From Caenimonas aquaedulcis (GTDB lineage Bacteria; Pseudomonadota; Gammaproteobacteria; Burkholderiales; Burkholderiaceae_C): a DNA stretch of 64,000 nt. Below, piece by piece: positions 38,184-47,481 of this stretch (position 1 is its first letter; every line of letters begins with the position of its first letter). The notes under the pieces were generated by a model that was given only the letters and a program-made list of their open reading frames with translations, was not told the origin of the DNA and made no database searches. The translations under genes were made by a program, and so were the position numbers. The stretch spans positions 2,508,618 to 2,572,617 of the forward strand of contig NZ_JADWYS010000001.1 in assembly GCF_015831345.1 (NCBI RefSeq). The letters are read 5' to 3'.

Positions 38184-39515
38184 TCAGGCATGCGCCTTGA
38201 TCGAGTCGGCCAGCGTGTTCACCAGCGTATCGATGTGCGACTTCTCGACGATGTACGGCGGCGCGATCACCAGCACGTCGCCCGCGGGCCGAACCAGCGC
38301 GCCCTTGTGGAAACAGTCGATGAAGATGTCGAAGGCGCGCTTGCCCGGCGTGCCGGCGATGGGCGCGAGTTCCACCGCCGTGGCGAGCCCGAGGCTGCGG
38401 ATGCCGATCACGTTGGGCAGGCCCTTGAACGTGGAATGGAACGCGTCGCCGAGCACCTTGCCCATTTCGCCCGCGCGGGCGAAGAGGTTCTCCTGCTTGT
38501 ACACGTTCAGCGTCGCGATCGCGGCGGCGCACGCGACAGGGTGGCCGGAATAGGTGTAGCCGTGGAAGAACTCGATGATGTGCTCGGGCGAATCGGTCTT
38601 CATCATCGCGTCGTACAGCTTGTCGCGGCAGATCACGCCGCCCAGCGGGATGACTCCGTTGGTCACGCACTTGGCGAAGTTCAGCATGTCCGGCACCACG
38701 CCGTAGAAGTCCGCGCCGAAGTTGGTGCCCATGCGCCCGAACCCGGTGATCACCTCGTCGAAGATGAGCAGGATGCCGTGCTTGTCGCAGATTTCGCGCA
38801 GGCGCTTCAGGTACCCCTTGGGCGGCAGGTACCAGCCGGCGCTGCCCGCCACCGGCTCCACGATGATCGCCGCCACGTTCGACGGGTCGTGCAGCGGCAG
38901 GATGCGCTGCTCGAGTTCCAGCAGGTAATCCTCCTTCGACTCCGGCTCGGCGTTGTGGATGTACGCATTGGCCGGGTCGTGGATGAACCGCATGTGGTCC
39001 ACGCGCGGCAGCAGCGAGGTGCCGAACACCTTGCGGTTGGACGGGATGCCGCCCACGCTCATGCCGCCGAAACCGACGCCGTGGTAGCCCTTCTCGCGGC
39101 CGATGAAGATGTTGCGGTGCCCCTCGCCGCGCGCGCGGTGGTAGGCCAGCGCCACCTTCAGCGAGGTGTCGGCCGCCTCGGAGCCGGAGTTGCAGAAGAG
39201 CACCTTGTTCAGGTCGCCCGGCGCCATCGCGGCGATCATCTCCGCGGCCTTGAACGCCTGGTCGTTGGAGGCCTGGAAGGCGGTGGAGTAGTCGAGCGTG
39301 TCCAGCTGCTTCTTGATCGCCTCGTTGATCGGTTTCCTGTTGTGGCCGGCGCCCACGCACCACAGGCTGGAGATGCCGTCGACCACCTTCTTGCCGTCGT
39401 GCGTGGTGAAGGTCATGCCGTCGGCGGCGACGAAGACGCGCGGGTCCTTGCGGAAGTGGCGGTTGGGGGTGAAGGGCAACCAGTGGTTGTCCATGTTGAA
39501 GTCGTTGTAGGCCAT
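38184..39515 (-). CDS. Class III omega-amino acid:pyruvate aminotransferase
   Basis: A 443-residue PLP enzyme starting MAYNDFNMDNHWLPFTP. Typical class III features are the substrate/PLP loop NSGSEAADTSLKVALAYHR, the cofactor Asp in LLIFDEVITGFGRMG, and the PLP Lys in FAKCVTNGVIPLGG. The N-terminus and FHGYTYSGHPVA segment match beta-alanine:pyruvate transaminases, so beta-alanine or another omega-amine is the likely donor. An extension of 22 codons upstream was rejected because it overlaps the purU leader. It forms an operon with the AbrB-family transporter. Confidence 0.88.
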   Translation of the reverse strand: MAYNDFNMDNHWLPFTPNRHFRKDPRVFVAADGMTFTTHDGKKVVDGISSLWCVGAGHNRKPINEAIKKQLDTLDYSTAFQASNDQAFKAAEMIAAMAPGDLNKVLFCNSGSEAADTSLKVALAYHRARGEGHRNIFIGREKGYHGVGFGGMSVGGIPSNRKVFGTSLLPRVDHMRFIHDPANAYIHNAEPESKEDYLLELEQRILPLHDPSNVAAIIVEPVAGSAGWYLPPKGYLKRLREICDKHGILLIFDEVITGFGRMGTNFGADFYGVVPDMLNFAKCVTNGVIPLGGVICRDKLYDAMMKTDSPEHIIEFFHGYTYSGHPVACAAAIATLNVYKQENLFARAGEMGKVLGDAFHSTFKGLPNVIGIRSLGLATAVELAPIAGTPGKRAFDIFIDCFHKGALVRPAGDVLVIAPPYIVEKSHIDTLVNTLADSIKAHA

Positions 39516-39613
39516 GGTTGCTCCAGACTTGGCTTCGGTGCTGCAAAAGGACATTTTGGCACCGGCGGGGGGCGGCTGCACCGCGGGCCCGCTCCTGCGA
39601 CAATCCCAGCCGT

Positions 39614-40462
39614 ATGAACCGCGCCTACATCCTCAATCTCTCCTGCCCCGACAAGCCGGGCATCGTTCACGCCGTCTCGGGTTTCCTGCTGGAGCGGGGC
39701 GGCAATATCGAGGAGGCGGCGCAGTACAACGACCACGACACCGGCCTTTTCTTCATGCGCGTGCAGTTCGCCTGCGACCAGCTCACGCACGAGGACCTGG
39801 AGGCGCAGCTCAAGTTCTTCGCGGACCCGTTCAAGATGACCTGGCAGCTGCACGCCACCAGCGCGCCGATGCGCACCGTCATCATGGTCAGCAAGGAAGG
39901 CCACTGCCTGAACGACCTGCTGTTTCGCTGGAAGAGCGGGCTGGTGCCGCTGGACATCGCGGCGATCATCTCCAACCACCGCGACTTCTACCAGCTCGCC
40001 GCGAGCTACAACGTGCCCTTCCACCATATCCCGGTGACGGCGGCGACCAAGGCGCAGGGCGAGGCGCGGCAGTACGAGATCATCCAGGCCGAACGCGCGG
40101 AGCTCGTCGTGCTCGCGCGCTACATGCAGATCCTCTCGGACGACCTGTGCCGCAAGCTCGCGGGCCGCGCGATCAACATCCACCACTCCTTCCTGCCGAG
40201 CTTCAAGGGCGCCAAGCCCTACTACCAGGCGCACGACCGCGGCGTGAAGCTGATCGGCGCCACCGCGCACTACGTGACGGCGGACCTCGACGAGGGCCCG
40301 ATCATCGAGCAGGACGTCGCGCGCGTGGACCACAGCAAGACGGTGGAAGACCTCACCGCCATGGGCCGCGACACCGAAAGCCAGGTGCTCGCGCGCGCGG
40401 TGAAGTGGCACAGCGAGCACCGCGTGCTCATCAACGGCCACAAGACCGTCATCTTCAAGTAG
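39614..40462 (+). CDS. purU: Formyltetrahydrofolate deformylase
   Basis: Hydrolyses 10-formyl-THF to formate and THF, balancing one-carbon pools and feeding formate to purine synthesis. The 282-residue protein starts MNRAYILNLSCPDKPGI with an N-terminal ACT domain (residues 1-85). A formyltransferase-fold domain follows with INIHHSFLPSFKGA and the catalytic Asp in ADLDEGPIIEQ. Length is that of PurU. It is divergent from the aminotransferase with a 98-base gap. Confidence 0.94.
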   Translation: MNRAYILNLSCPDKPGIVHAVSGFLLERGGNIEEAAQYNDHDTGLFFMRVQFACDQLTHEDLEAQLKFFADPFKMTWQLHATSAPMRTVIMVSKEGHCLNDLLFRWKSGLVPLDIAAIISNHRDFYQLAASYNVPFHHIPVTAATKAQGEARQYEIIQAERAELVVLARYMQILSDDLCRKLAGRAINIHHSFLPSFKGAKPYYQAHDRGVKLIGATAHYVTADLDEGPIIEQDVARVDHSKTVEDLTAMGRDTESQVLARAVKWHSEHRVLINGHKTVIFK

Positions 40463-40474
40463 GGCGCGCGGCCC

Positions 40475-41344
40475 GTGACAGCACGCATTCCGCCCATCCA
40501 ATGCCTGCTGACCTTCGAGGCGCTGGCGCGCCTGCGCTCGGTCACGCTCGCCGCCGAGGAGCTGTGCGTCACGCCCAGCGCGGTCAGCCACCGCGTGCGC
40601 CAGCTCGAGCAGATCATCGGCGCCAAGCTCTTCGGCCGCGCCGACTTCTCGCTCACCACGGACGGCAGCGAGTACCTTGCGCACGTGCGAGAGGGCCTCG
40701 CGAGCCTGGAACGCTTCCCCGGCCGCGAGGGCGCGCAGGGCAAGCGCAAGCTGCGCGTCGCGGTGACACCCACCTTCTCGCGCTCCATCCTCATGCCCCG
40801 CCTGCGCGGGTTCATCGAGGCGTACCCGGAGATCGACCTCACGCTGCAGGTCTCCATCCCGCTACTCGACGTCGTCGCGGAAGACGCCGACCTGATGATC
40901 CGCTTCGGCACCGGGCGCTACGCCGACGTCGAGCACACCTGCCTCATGACGGACGACGTGACGCCCCTGGCCGCCCCCGCGTACATCCGCGCCAACGGTC
41001 CGTTCGACACGATCGGGGAGCTGCTGGCCGCGAAGCTGATCAAGAGCCCGCTGGAGCCCTGGCGCACCTGGTTCCTCGCGCACGGCGTGGACGCGGGCGA
41101 GCCGGGTGAAGGATCCTCGTTCAACGACATCGGCCTCATGTGCGACGCGGCGGCGCAGGGCCTGGGCATCGCGCTGGTGCGGCTCAAGCTGGGCCAGCCC
41201 TGGCTGGACAACGGCTCGCTCGAACGCCTGTCCGGGCGCAACGTGCCGAGCCCGCATGCGCACTACCTGTGCTGGCGCACGGGCGCGATGGACCGATGGG
41301 AATGCGCGGCGTTCACCGACTGGCTCAAGAAGAGCGTGGCCTGA
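40475..41344 (+). CDS. LysR-family regulator (GcvA-like)
   Basis: A 289-residue LysR-type regulator with an N-terminal helix-turn-helix (LLTFEALARLRSVTLAAEELCVTPSAVSHRVRQLE region) and a type-2 periplasmic-binding effector domain. The 'F-x-A-x-AR..S.T.AA.EL.VT.SAVSH.IR.LE' pattern is that of the GcvA/AmpR-like subgroup. The start is GTG at 40475, 12 bases after purU. Proximity to purU fits a one-carbon or glycine-related role, but the target is unknown. Confidence 0.85.
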   Translation: MTARIPPIQCLLTFEALARLRSVTLAAEELCVTPSAVSHRVRQLEQIIGAKLFGRADFSLTTDGSEYLAHVREGLASLERFPGREGAQGKRKLRVAVTPTFSRSILMPRLRGFIEAYPEIDLTLQVSIPLLDVVAEDADLMIRFGTGRYADVEHTCLMTDDVTPLAAPAYIRANGPFDTIGELLAAKLIKSPLEPWRTWFLAHGVDAGEPGEGSSFNDIGLMCDAAAQGLGIALVRLKLGQPWLDNGSLERLSGRNVPSPHAHYLCWRTGAMDRWECAAFTDWLKKSVA

Positions 41345-41345
41345 G

Positions 41346-43094
41346 ATGCGCATCCCGGCCGCCTGGCGCGCCCTCCTCCTTCTCGTCCTGGCGTGCCTGC
41401 CGGCATCCGGCGCGTGGTGCGCCGTGGCGGAAGGCGACATCACCCTGCAGGGCCGCTACTGGATCGATGCGTCCGGGCACCAGGGCATCCAGGACGTCGC
41501 GGGGGGCGCCGCGAGCTTGCGGCCGATGGACCGCCACCAGGCCTTCGCGCTCGGGAGCAGCGCCCTGTGGATGCGCTTCGAGCTGCCCCCGCGCGATCCC
41601 GGCGCCGAAGCGTCGGGCGGATGGCGCCTGCTGCTTTCCGGGGCGCCCTTCATCAACGAAGCGAGCCTGTACACCCCGGGCCCCGAGGGCGAGTGGCAGG
41701 TGCAACGCGCCGGCGACCACATCCCGGTCGCGCAATGGCCGGTGCCCAACACGTCCCCCCTCTTCACCCTGCCCCCGGCCGCGACCACGTTCTGGCTTCG
41801 CCTGGCCAACAGCCCGGCGCCGACCAGCCCCTATGTGCAGCTGCTCACGGCAGGCACCGTGGAGCTGCACCGCCGATGGACCTTCCTGCTGGTCGGCGGT
41901 TACCTCGGCTTCGGCCTGCTCGTGTTCGCGGTGGGCCTGATCCACGCCGCGCTCTATCGCGACCGCGTGTTCCATGTGTACTGCCTGTATGTCGCCTTCA
42001 TGCTGCTGTTCCAGCTGGCGTTCACGGGCGCCGGGGGGCTCTTCCTTTGGCCGCACTCGGCCGCGTTCAACGACGCGTTGCCCGGCCCGTCCATGCTGCT
42101 GATGACGGCCTCGGGCATCTGGTTCATCCGCGAAGCCACCGCACTGCCGCGCCACAGCCGGCGGGTGGATCGCGCGGTGCGGGGCTTCTCGCTCTTCGGT
42201 GCGCTCTTCGCGGGTGTGTACCTCGCCGCCAACAACGCATGGGCCTTCACCGTGCTCAATGTGTACGGATTGCTCTCCGTGGTGCTCAGCATCGCCTTGT
42301 GCCTCTGGACCTGGCGCAAGGGCGAGACCTACTCCGGCTGGCTCTTCCTGGGGTTCCTGCCGGTGCACCTCGGCTATCCGTTTCCCGCCCTGCGCGCCGC
42401 GGGCGTCCTGCCCGACAGCTGGGCCACGCAGTACGCGGTGCTGATCGGCTCCGCGATCGAGATTCCGGTGCTGCTCTACATCCTGCACTGGCGCGCCAAG
42501 GACTTCACCGAGAGCCGCGCGCGGCTGCGCGCGCTCGACAGCACCGACCCGCTCACCGGCCTCACCGGCACGCCCATGTTCCGGCTGCGCGTGCGCGATG
42601 CGCTGCGGCGTGCCCAGCGCACGGGGCAGCGCTGCTCGGTGCTGCTGGTGGAGCTGTGCAACCACGCGGAGATCGTCGCGCGCGAAGGCCGCGAGGCGGG
42701 GGACCGCGCGCTCGTCGTCGCGGGGTCGCGCCTGTCGCAGATCGTGCGCGACGTGGACACCGTCTCGCGCATCGCGAACACGCGCTTCGGCATCCTCACC
42801 GAGGGCTCGCAGTCGCTCGATGCGCGGCGCGCGCTCGCCCAGCACGTGGTGGCGCGGGGGCTGGAACGGGTGTCGCAGTTGCCGCCCGACTTGCCCCTGC
42901 GGTTCCGGGTGGTGACGGCGACGGCCCCGGACGGCGCCATCGAGCTGACCCCGCAGGGCGAATCCGACGAGCAGCGCCTGATGCAGCGCATGAACTGGAC
43001 GCTGGACCGCCTGGTGGAAGACCCGAAACGCGTCGTCAACCATATGGAAGCGCGGGCCGACGCGACCGGCCTGCCGCCCTCGGTGCCGGCCTGA
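41346..43094 (+). CDS. 7TM-DISM receptor with degenerate GGDEF domain
   Basis: A 582-residue membrane sensor. A signal peptide (MRIPAAWRALLLLVLACLPASGAWC) precedes an extracytoplasmic 7TMR-DISMED2-type beta domain (about 30-180), seven hydrophobic helices (about 185-390) and a cytoplasmic GGDEF-fold domain (about 400-560). The GGDEF domain keeps DPLTGL near its start, but the active-site loop reads ANTRF where GGDEF belongs, and the metal-binding Asp segment is VELCNHAE. It is therefore unlikely to make c-di-GMP. It starts one base after the LysR stop. Confidence 0.82.
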   Translation: MRIPAAWRALLLLVLACLPASGAWCAVAEGDITLQGRYWIDASGHQGIQDVAGGAASLRPMDRHQAFALGSSALWMRFELPPRDPGAEASGGWRLLLSGAPFINEASLYTPGPEGEWQVQRAGDHIPVAQWPVPNTSPLFTLPPAATTFWLRLANSPAPTSPYVQLLTAGTVELHRRWTFLLVGGYLGFGLLVFAVGLIHAALYRDRVFHVYCLYVAFMLLFQLAFTGAGGLFLWPHSAAFNDALPGPSMLLMTASGIWFIREATALPRHSRRVDRAVRGFSLFGALFAGVYLAANNAWAFTVLNVYGLLSVVLSIALCLWTWRKGETYSGWLFLGFLPVHLGYPFPALRAAGVLPDSWATQYAVLIGSAIEIPVLLYILHWRAKDFTESRARLRALDSTDPLTGLTGTPMFRLRVRDALRRAQRTGQRCSVLLVELCNHAEIVAREGREAGDRALVVAGSRLSQIVRDVDTVSRIANTRFGILTEGSQSLDARRALAQHVVARGLERVSQLPPDLPLRFRVVTATAPDGAIELTPQGESDEQRLMQRMNWTLDRLVEDPKRVVNHMEARADATGLPPSVPA

Positions 43095-43158
43095 GATTTC
43101 AGGGCAGGCCGCAAAAATCTTCATGACGCCGCGCCGCGGCCCGCCTACAGTGGAGCCC

Positions 43159-44229
43159 ATGAAGATCACCTCCCTGCAGGTTCGCGCCGTCCAGGTGCCC
43201 ATGCCCGAGCCGCATCGCACGGCGTCGGGCACCATCGCGGCCTCGCCGCTGGTGCTCCTCACGCTGCACACCGATGGCGGCGTCGCCGGCCACGCGATCG
43301 TGTTCACCTACACCCCGGCCGCGCTCGGGCCGGTCGCCTCGCTGTTGAAGAACATGGAGCCGCTGGTGGTGGACCAGGTGCTCGCGCCGATTGCGCTGTA
43401 CGAACACCTGCAGGCGCGGTTTCGTCTGCTCGGCACGCAGGGGCTGGTGGGCATGGCGCTCGCCGGCATCGACATGGCCTGCTGGGACGCGCTGGCACGT
43501 GCGCGCGCCGAACCCCTGCACGCGATGCTGGGCGGCGGCAACCGCCCGATCCAGGCCTACGGCGGCATCGGCTTCGACGGCGAGAAGGATTCCGCGCTCG
43601 CCGCGGAGCGCTGGGTGCGCCAGGGGTTTCGCGGCATCAAGGCAAAGATCGGCTACCCGACGCTCGCGCAGGACATCGCGGTGATCCGCGCGATGCGCAG
43701 CGCAGCGGGCCCGGACGTGGAAATCATGGTCGACTACAACCAGAGCCTCACCCCCGCCGAAGCGCAGATCCGCCTGCGCGCGCTCGACTCGGAGGCCCTG
43801 GCCTGGGTCGAGGAGCCGGTACTGGCGCACGATTACGCCGCCTTCGTCCAGCTCGCGGCGGGCGCCTCCACGCCCTTGCAGGCGGGCGAGAACTGGTGGG
43901 GACCGCTGGATTTCCGCCATGCGCTGAATGCCGGCGTGCGCGACCACGTGATGCCCGATGCGATGAAGTGCGGCGGCGTCACGGGCTGGATGCGCGTGGC
44001 GGCGATGGCGCAGGCCTACGGAGTCCCGGTCTCCAGCCACCTGTGGCCCGAGGTGAGCGCGCAACTGCTGGCGGTCACACCCACCGCCCACCGCCTCGAA
44101 TACACCGACTGGTGGAACCCGATCCTGCAGTCGCCGCTCCAGCTGCGCGAGGGCATGGCGATCGTGGACGGCGTCATCGGCACCGGCGTGCAGTTCGACG
44201 AGCAGGCCGTCGCGAGGTTCGCCGCATGA
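43159..44229 (+). CDS. Mandelate racemase-subgroup enolase-superfamily enzyme
   Basis: A 356-residue enzyme with the full catalytic set of mandelate racemase, at a constant offset of three residues from the Pseudomonas putida enzyme as I recall it. This comprises Lys161-A-Lys163 (KAK), metal ligands Asp192 (VDYN), Glu218 (EEP) and Glu244 (GENW), and the Asp267/His294 dyad (MPDAMK, SSHL), plus Glu314. Conserved PDAMKxGGVTGW and TPTAH segments support true racemase-type chemistry on a 2-hydroxy acid. The stop overlaps the downstream FAD oxidase start (ATGA). Confidence 0.87.
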   Translation: MKITSLQVRAVQVPMPEPHRTASGTIAASPLVLLTLHTDGGVAGHAIVFTYTPAALGPVASLLKNMEPLVVDQVLAPIALYEHLQARFRLLGTQGLVGMALAGIDMACWDALARARAEPLHAMLGGGNRPIQAYGGIGFDGEKDSALAAERWVRQGFRGIKAKIGYPTLAQDIAVIRAMRSAAGPDVEIMVDYNQSLTPAEAQIRLRALDSEALAWVEEPVLAHDYAAFVQLAAGASTPLQAGENWWGPLDFRHALNAGVRDHVMPDAMKCGGVTGWMRVAAMAQAYGVPVSSHLWPEVSAQLLAVTPTAHRLEYTDWWNPILQSPLQLREGMAIVDGVIGTGVQFDEQAVARFAA

Positions 44230-45719
44230 ACGCCCCCGCCGATCCCGCGCCGCTCCAGCGCGCCGAGCGGCAGGCCGCAGTCGTGGGCGCCCTGTCGCAG
44301 GTGCTGCCTGCCGCCGCGCTGCTGTGGCAGGCCGAGGAGACGACGCCCTACGAATGCGACGGCCTCACCGCCTACCGGCAGCGTCCCCTCGTCGTGGCGC
44401 TGCCCGAGACCGAGGCGCAGGTGCAGGCGGTGCTGCGCGCCTGCCATGCGCTCGACGTGCCGGTGGTGGCGCGCGGCGCGGGCACGGGCCTGTCCGGCGG
44501 CGCGATGCCGCATGCGCTCGGCGTCACGCTGTCGCTGGCGAAGTTCAATCGCATCCTGAAGGTCGATCCGGTGTCGCGCACGGCGGTCGTGCAATGCGGC
44601 GTGCGCAACCTCGCCATCAGCGAAGCCGCGGCGCCTTACGGCCTGTACTACGCACCCGATCCGTCGAGCCAGATCGCCTGCACCATCGGCGGCAACGTGG
44701 CCGAGAACTCCGGCGGCGTGCACTGCCTCAAGTACGGCATGACACTGCACAACGTCGTGAAGGTGCGCGGCTTCACGGTGGAAGGCGAGCCGGTGGTGTT
44801 CGGGGGCGACGCGCTCGACGCCCCCGGCCTCGACCTGCTCGCCGTCGTCATCGGCAGCGAAGGCATGCTCGCCGTCACCACCGAAGTGACGGTCAAGCTC
44901 GTGCCCCGGCCGCAACTGGCGCGCTGCATCATGGCGAGCTTCTCGGATGTGCGGCACGCAGGCCAGGCGGTGGCCGCGGTGATCGCGGCAGGCATCATCC
45001 CGGCCGGGCTCGAGATGATGGACAAGCCGATGACGGCCGCCGTGGAGGACTTCGTGCATGCCGGCTACGACCTCGAGGCGGCCGCCATCCTGCTGTGCGA
45101 GAGCGACGGCACGACCGGGGAAGTCGAGGAGGAAATCGGCCGCATGAGCGAGGTGCTGCGAAGCGCCGGCGCGACGGCCATCGCGGTGAGCCGCAGCGAA
45201 GCCGAGCGCCTGCGTTTCTGGAGCGGCCGCAAGAACGCCTTCCCCGCCTCCGGCCGCATCAGCCCCGACTACATGTGCATGGACTCCACGATCCCGCGCA
45301 AGCGGCTCGCGGACATCCTGCTCGCCATCCAGGAGATGGAGGGGAAATACCGGCTGCGCTGTGCCAACGTGTTCCACGCGGGCGACGGCAACCTGCACCC
45401 GCTGATCCTCTTCGACGCCAACGACCCCGACCAGCTGCACCGCGCGGAACTGTTCGGCGCGGACATCCTGGAAACCAGCGTCGCCATGGGCGGCACGGTG
45501 ACGGGCGAGCACGGCGTCGGTGTGGAGAAACTCAATTCGATGTGCGTCCAGTTCAGCGGCGAGGAGAACACGCAGATGCTCGCGCTGAAGCGGGCCTTCG
45601 ACGCGAAGGGCCTGCTCAATCCGGGCAAGGTGATCCCGACCCTGAACCGCTGCGCGGAGTACGGGAAGATGCTGGTGCGCGGCGGCCGGATCGCGCACCC
45701 GGACCTGCCGCGATTCTGA
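44226..45719 (+). CDS. FAD-linked 2-hydroxy-acid dehydrogenase (GlcD-like)
   Basis: A 497-residue flavoprotein of the GlcD/D-lactate dehydrogenase type. The N-terminal FAD_binding_4 domain has ARGAGTGLSGGAMP and SSQIACTIGGNVAENSGGVHCLKYG. The C-terminal FAD-oxidase domain has HAGDGNLHPLILFD and GEHGVGVEKL. Such enzymes oxidise D-2-hydroxy acids to 2-oxo acids. No glcE or glcF follows, so it is not a full glycolate oxidase operon. Coupling by ATGA to a mandelate-type racemase suggests consecutive racemisation and oxidation. Confidence 0.88.
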   Translation: MNAPADPAPLQRAERQAAVVGALSQVLPAAALLWQAEETTPYECDGLTAYRQRPLVVALPETEAQVQAVLRACHALDVPVVARGAGTGLSGGAMPHALGVTLSLAKFNRILKVDPVSRTAVVQCGVRNLAISEAAAPYGLYYAPDPSSQIACTIGGNVAENSGGVHCLKYGMTLHNVVKVRGFTVEGEPVVFGGDALDAPGLDLLAVVIGSEGMLAVTTEVTVKLVPRPQLARCIMASFSDVRHAGQAVAAVIAAGIIPAGLEMMDKPMTAAVEDFVHAGYDLEAAAILLCESDGTTGEVEEEIGRMSEVLRSAGATAIAVSRSEAERLRFWSGRKNAFPASGRISPDYMCMDSTIPRKRLADILLAIQEMEGKYRLRCANVFHAGDGNLHPLILFDANDPDQLHRAELFGADILETSVAMGGTVTGEHGVGVEKLNSMCVQFSGEENTQMLALKRAFDAKGLLNPGKVIPTLNRCAEYGKMLVRGGRIAHPDLPRF

Positions 45720-45739
45720 GGACGCGGGCCGCCGGCGCG

Positions 45740-46693
45740 ATGCGCATCTTCGTCAGCATCGCGTCGTACTGCGATCCGCTCCTGGGCTTCACCCTCGCAC
45801 GCGCGCTGGACACCGCGCGGCGCCCGGAGGCGCTGCACTTCGGCGTGGTGGACCAGAGCCCCGCAGGGAGCGCGTCCCTCCCGGCCGATGCCGTGCGCCC
45901 CGCACGCCTGAGCCGTGTGCACATCGACGCCGTCCATGCACGCGGCCCCTGCTGGGCGCGGGCGATCGCGGTGTCGCTGTACGACGGCGAGGAGTGGTTC
46001 CTCCAGCTCGATTCGCACATGGACTTCGAGCCGCATTGGGACGAGCGCCTGGTCGCGCAGGCGCAGGACCTGCTGCCCGGACGCGCCGGCGTCGTGATTT
46101 CGTCCTATCCCCATGCGTTCGTGTTCGAGGACGGCCGGCCCGTGCATCGCCCGACGACGGACAAGGTCCTCGCGCATGTGGTGAAGCCGGGGACGCACTT
46201 CGAGGCGGGGCACCCGGTCCTCGGCTTCGAAGCGCAGCCGCTGGAGCTCGACCGCCCGGTGCCCGGCTATCACCTGGGCGCGGGCTGCCTGTTCGCGCCG
46301 GGCCGCTTCGTGCAGGCATTCCCGTACGACCCCTGGCTCTACTTCCACGGGGAGGAGCAGGCCCTTGCCGCCCGCCTCTACACCCACGGCTGGGACATCT
46401 TCCACATGCCCGCGCTGCCGCTCTATCACCTGTACAACGCGCCGGGCAACGGCGCGCCCGCGCGGCCCATGCACTGGGACGCGGCCCCCGGCGGCGACCG
46501 CGCGCAGGCATGGTGGCCGCTGGAGCGACGTTCGCGCGCGCGGCTGCAGGCGCTGGTGGAGGGCGAATCGCTCGGGGTGTACGGCCTGGGCGCCGTCCGC
46601 TCGATGGCCGACTACGCGGCGTTCAGCGGCATCGACTACGCCGCGCGCACGCTGGAGGCGCGCGTTTACCGCCCGCAGGCGTTCGCGTCCTAG
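45740..46693 (+). CDS. GlcNAc-transferase-like glycosyltransferase (GT-A fold)
   Basis: A 317-residue protein resembling UDP-GlcNAc transferases of the PF11397 family. It starts IFVSIASYCDPLL, which is the typical first strand. It holds WFLQLDSHMDFEPHWDERL, where DSHM is the DxD-like metal site and WD a conserved pair. A GAGCLFAPG...YDPWLYFHGEEQALAARL segment lies later in the protein. The acceptor is unknown; no cell-surface polysaccharide cluster is nearby. Its TAG stop overlaps the UDG stop on the other strand at CTAG. Confidence 0.75.
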   Translation: MRIFVSIASYCDPLLGFTLARALDTARRPEALHFGVVDQSPAGSASLPADAVRPARLSRVHIDAVHARGPCWARAIAVSLYDGEEWFLQLDSHMDFEPHWDERLVAQAQDLLPGRAGVVISSYPHAFVFEDGRPVHRPTTDKVLAHVVKPGTHFEAGHPVLGFEAQPLELDRPVPGYHLGAGCLFAPGRFVQAFPYDPWLYFHGEEQALAARLYTHGWDIFHMPALPLYHLYNAPGNGAPARPMHWDAAPGGDRAQAWWPLERRSRARLQALVEGESLGVYGLGAVRSMADYAAFSGIDYAARTLEARVYRPQAFAS

Positions 46694-47481
46694 GCGGCCG
46701 CGTTCCCGCGCATCAATTCGAGCGCGAGGCACAGGTCCGCCCATGCGCGGGCCTTGTCGGGGAGGTTGCGCAGCAGGTAGGCGGGGTGGTAGGTCACCAC
46801 CAGGGGAATTCCCATGTACTCGTGGCGGCGTCCGCGCAGCTTGCCGATCGGCTCGTCGCTGCCCAAAAGCGCCTGCACGGCGAAGCGGCCCATCGCGAGG
46901 ATGATCCGGGGCTGCAGCAGCTGGACCTGGCGGCGCAGGTACGGTTCGCATTGCGCGACCTCCTGCGGGTCCGGGTTGCGGTTGCCGGGCGGGCGGCACT
47001 TGAGCACGTTGGCGATATAGACCTTGTTGCCGCGATCCAGGCCCAGCGACCTGAGCATGTTGTCCAGCAGCTTGCCCGCCTGGCCGACGAAGGGTTCGCC
47101 CTGCAGGTCCTCATTCTCGCCTGGCGCCTCGCCGACGATGAGCCAGTCCGCCTGTCGGTCGCCCACACCGAAGACCGTGTTGCGGCGGCTCGCGCAGAGC
47201 CCGCAAGCCTCGCACCCGGCGACGGCCTGTTCCAGCTCGTCCCAGGACATCGCTTCGATGGCGGCAGCCCGGGCGGGGTCCTGCGGGACCGGCACGCGCC
47301 GCGCCGCGGGGGATTCCGATGGCGCGGGTTGCGGGCGAGCCTCGGGCGCGGGCGGGATCGGCGCCAGCGACACGGCCGATGCGGCCGGCGCCACGGCCGG
47401 CGGTGCCGATGGCGCCTCGAACAGGCGCACGCCCATCTCGGCCAGCATCGCTCGGCGGCGGTCGTCCAGCACGAGGCTCAT
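46690..47481 (-). CDS. Uracil-DNA glycosylase, family 4 (4Fe-4S)
   Basis: Removes uracil from DNA in base-excision repair. The 263-residue protein has an N-terminal Pro/Ala-rich linker (residues 20-75). The catalytic domain carries the cysteines CEACGLC and two more in KCRPPGNRNPDPQEVAQC for the 4Fe-4S cluster, motif A GEAPGENEDLQGEPFVG, and motif B HPAYLLRN. The start overlaps the rimI stop (ATGA). A 68-codon extension upstream runs antiparallel-free into rimI and is not used. Confidence 0.92.
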   Translation of the reverse strand: MSLVLDDRRRAMLAEMGVRLFEAPSAPPAVAPAASAVSLAPIPPAPEARPQPAPSESPAARRVPVPQDPARAAAIEAMSWDELEQAVAGCEACGLCASRRNTVFGVGDRQADWLIVGEAPGENEDLQGEPFVGQAGKLLDNMLRSLGLDRGNKVYIANVLKCRPPGNRNPDPQEVAQCEPYLRRQVQLLQPRIILAMGRFAVQALLGSDEPIGKLRGRRHEYMGIPLVVTYHPAYLLRNLPDKARAWADLCLALELMRGNAAA

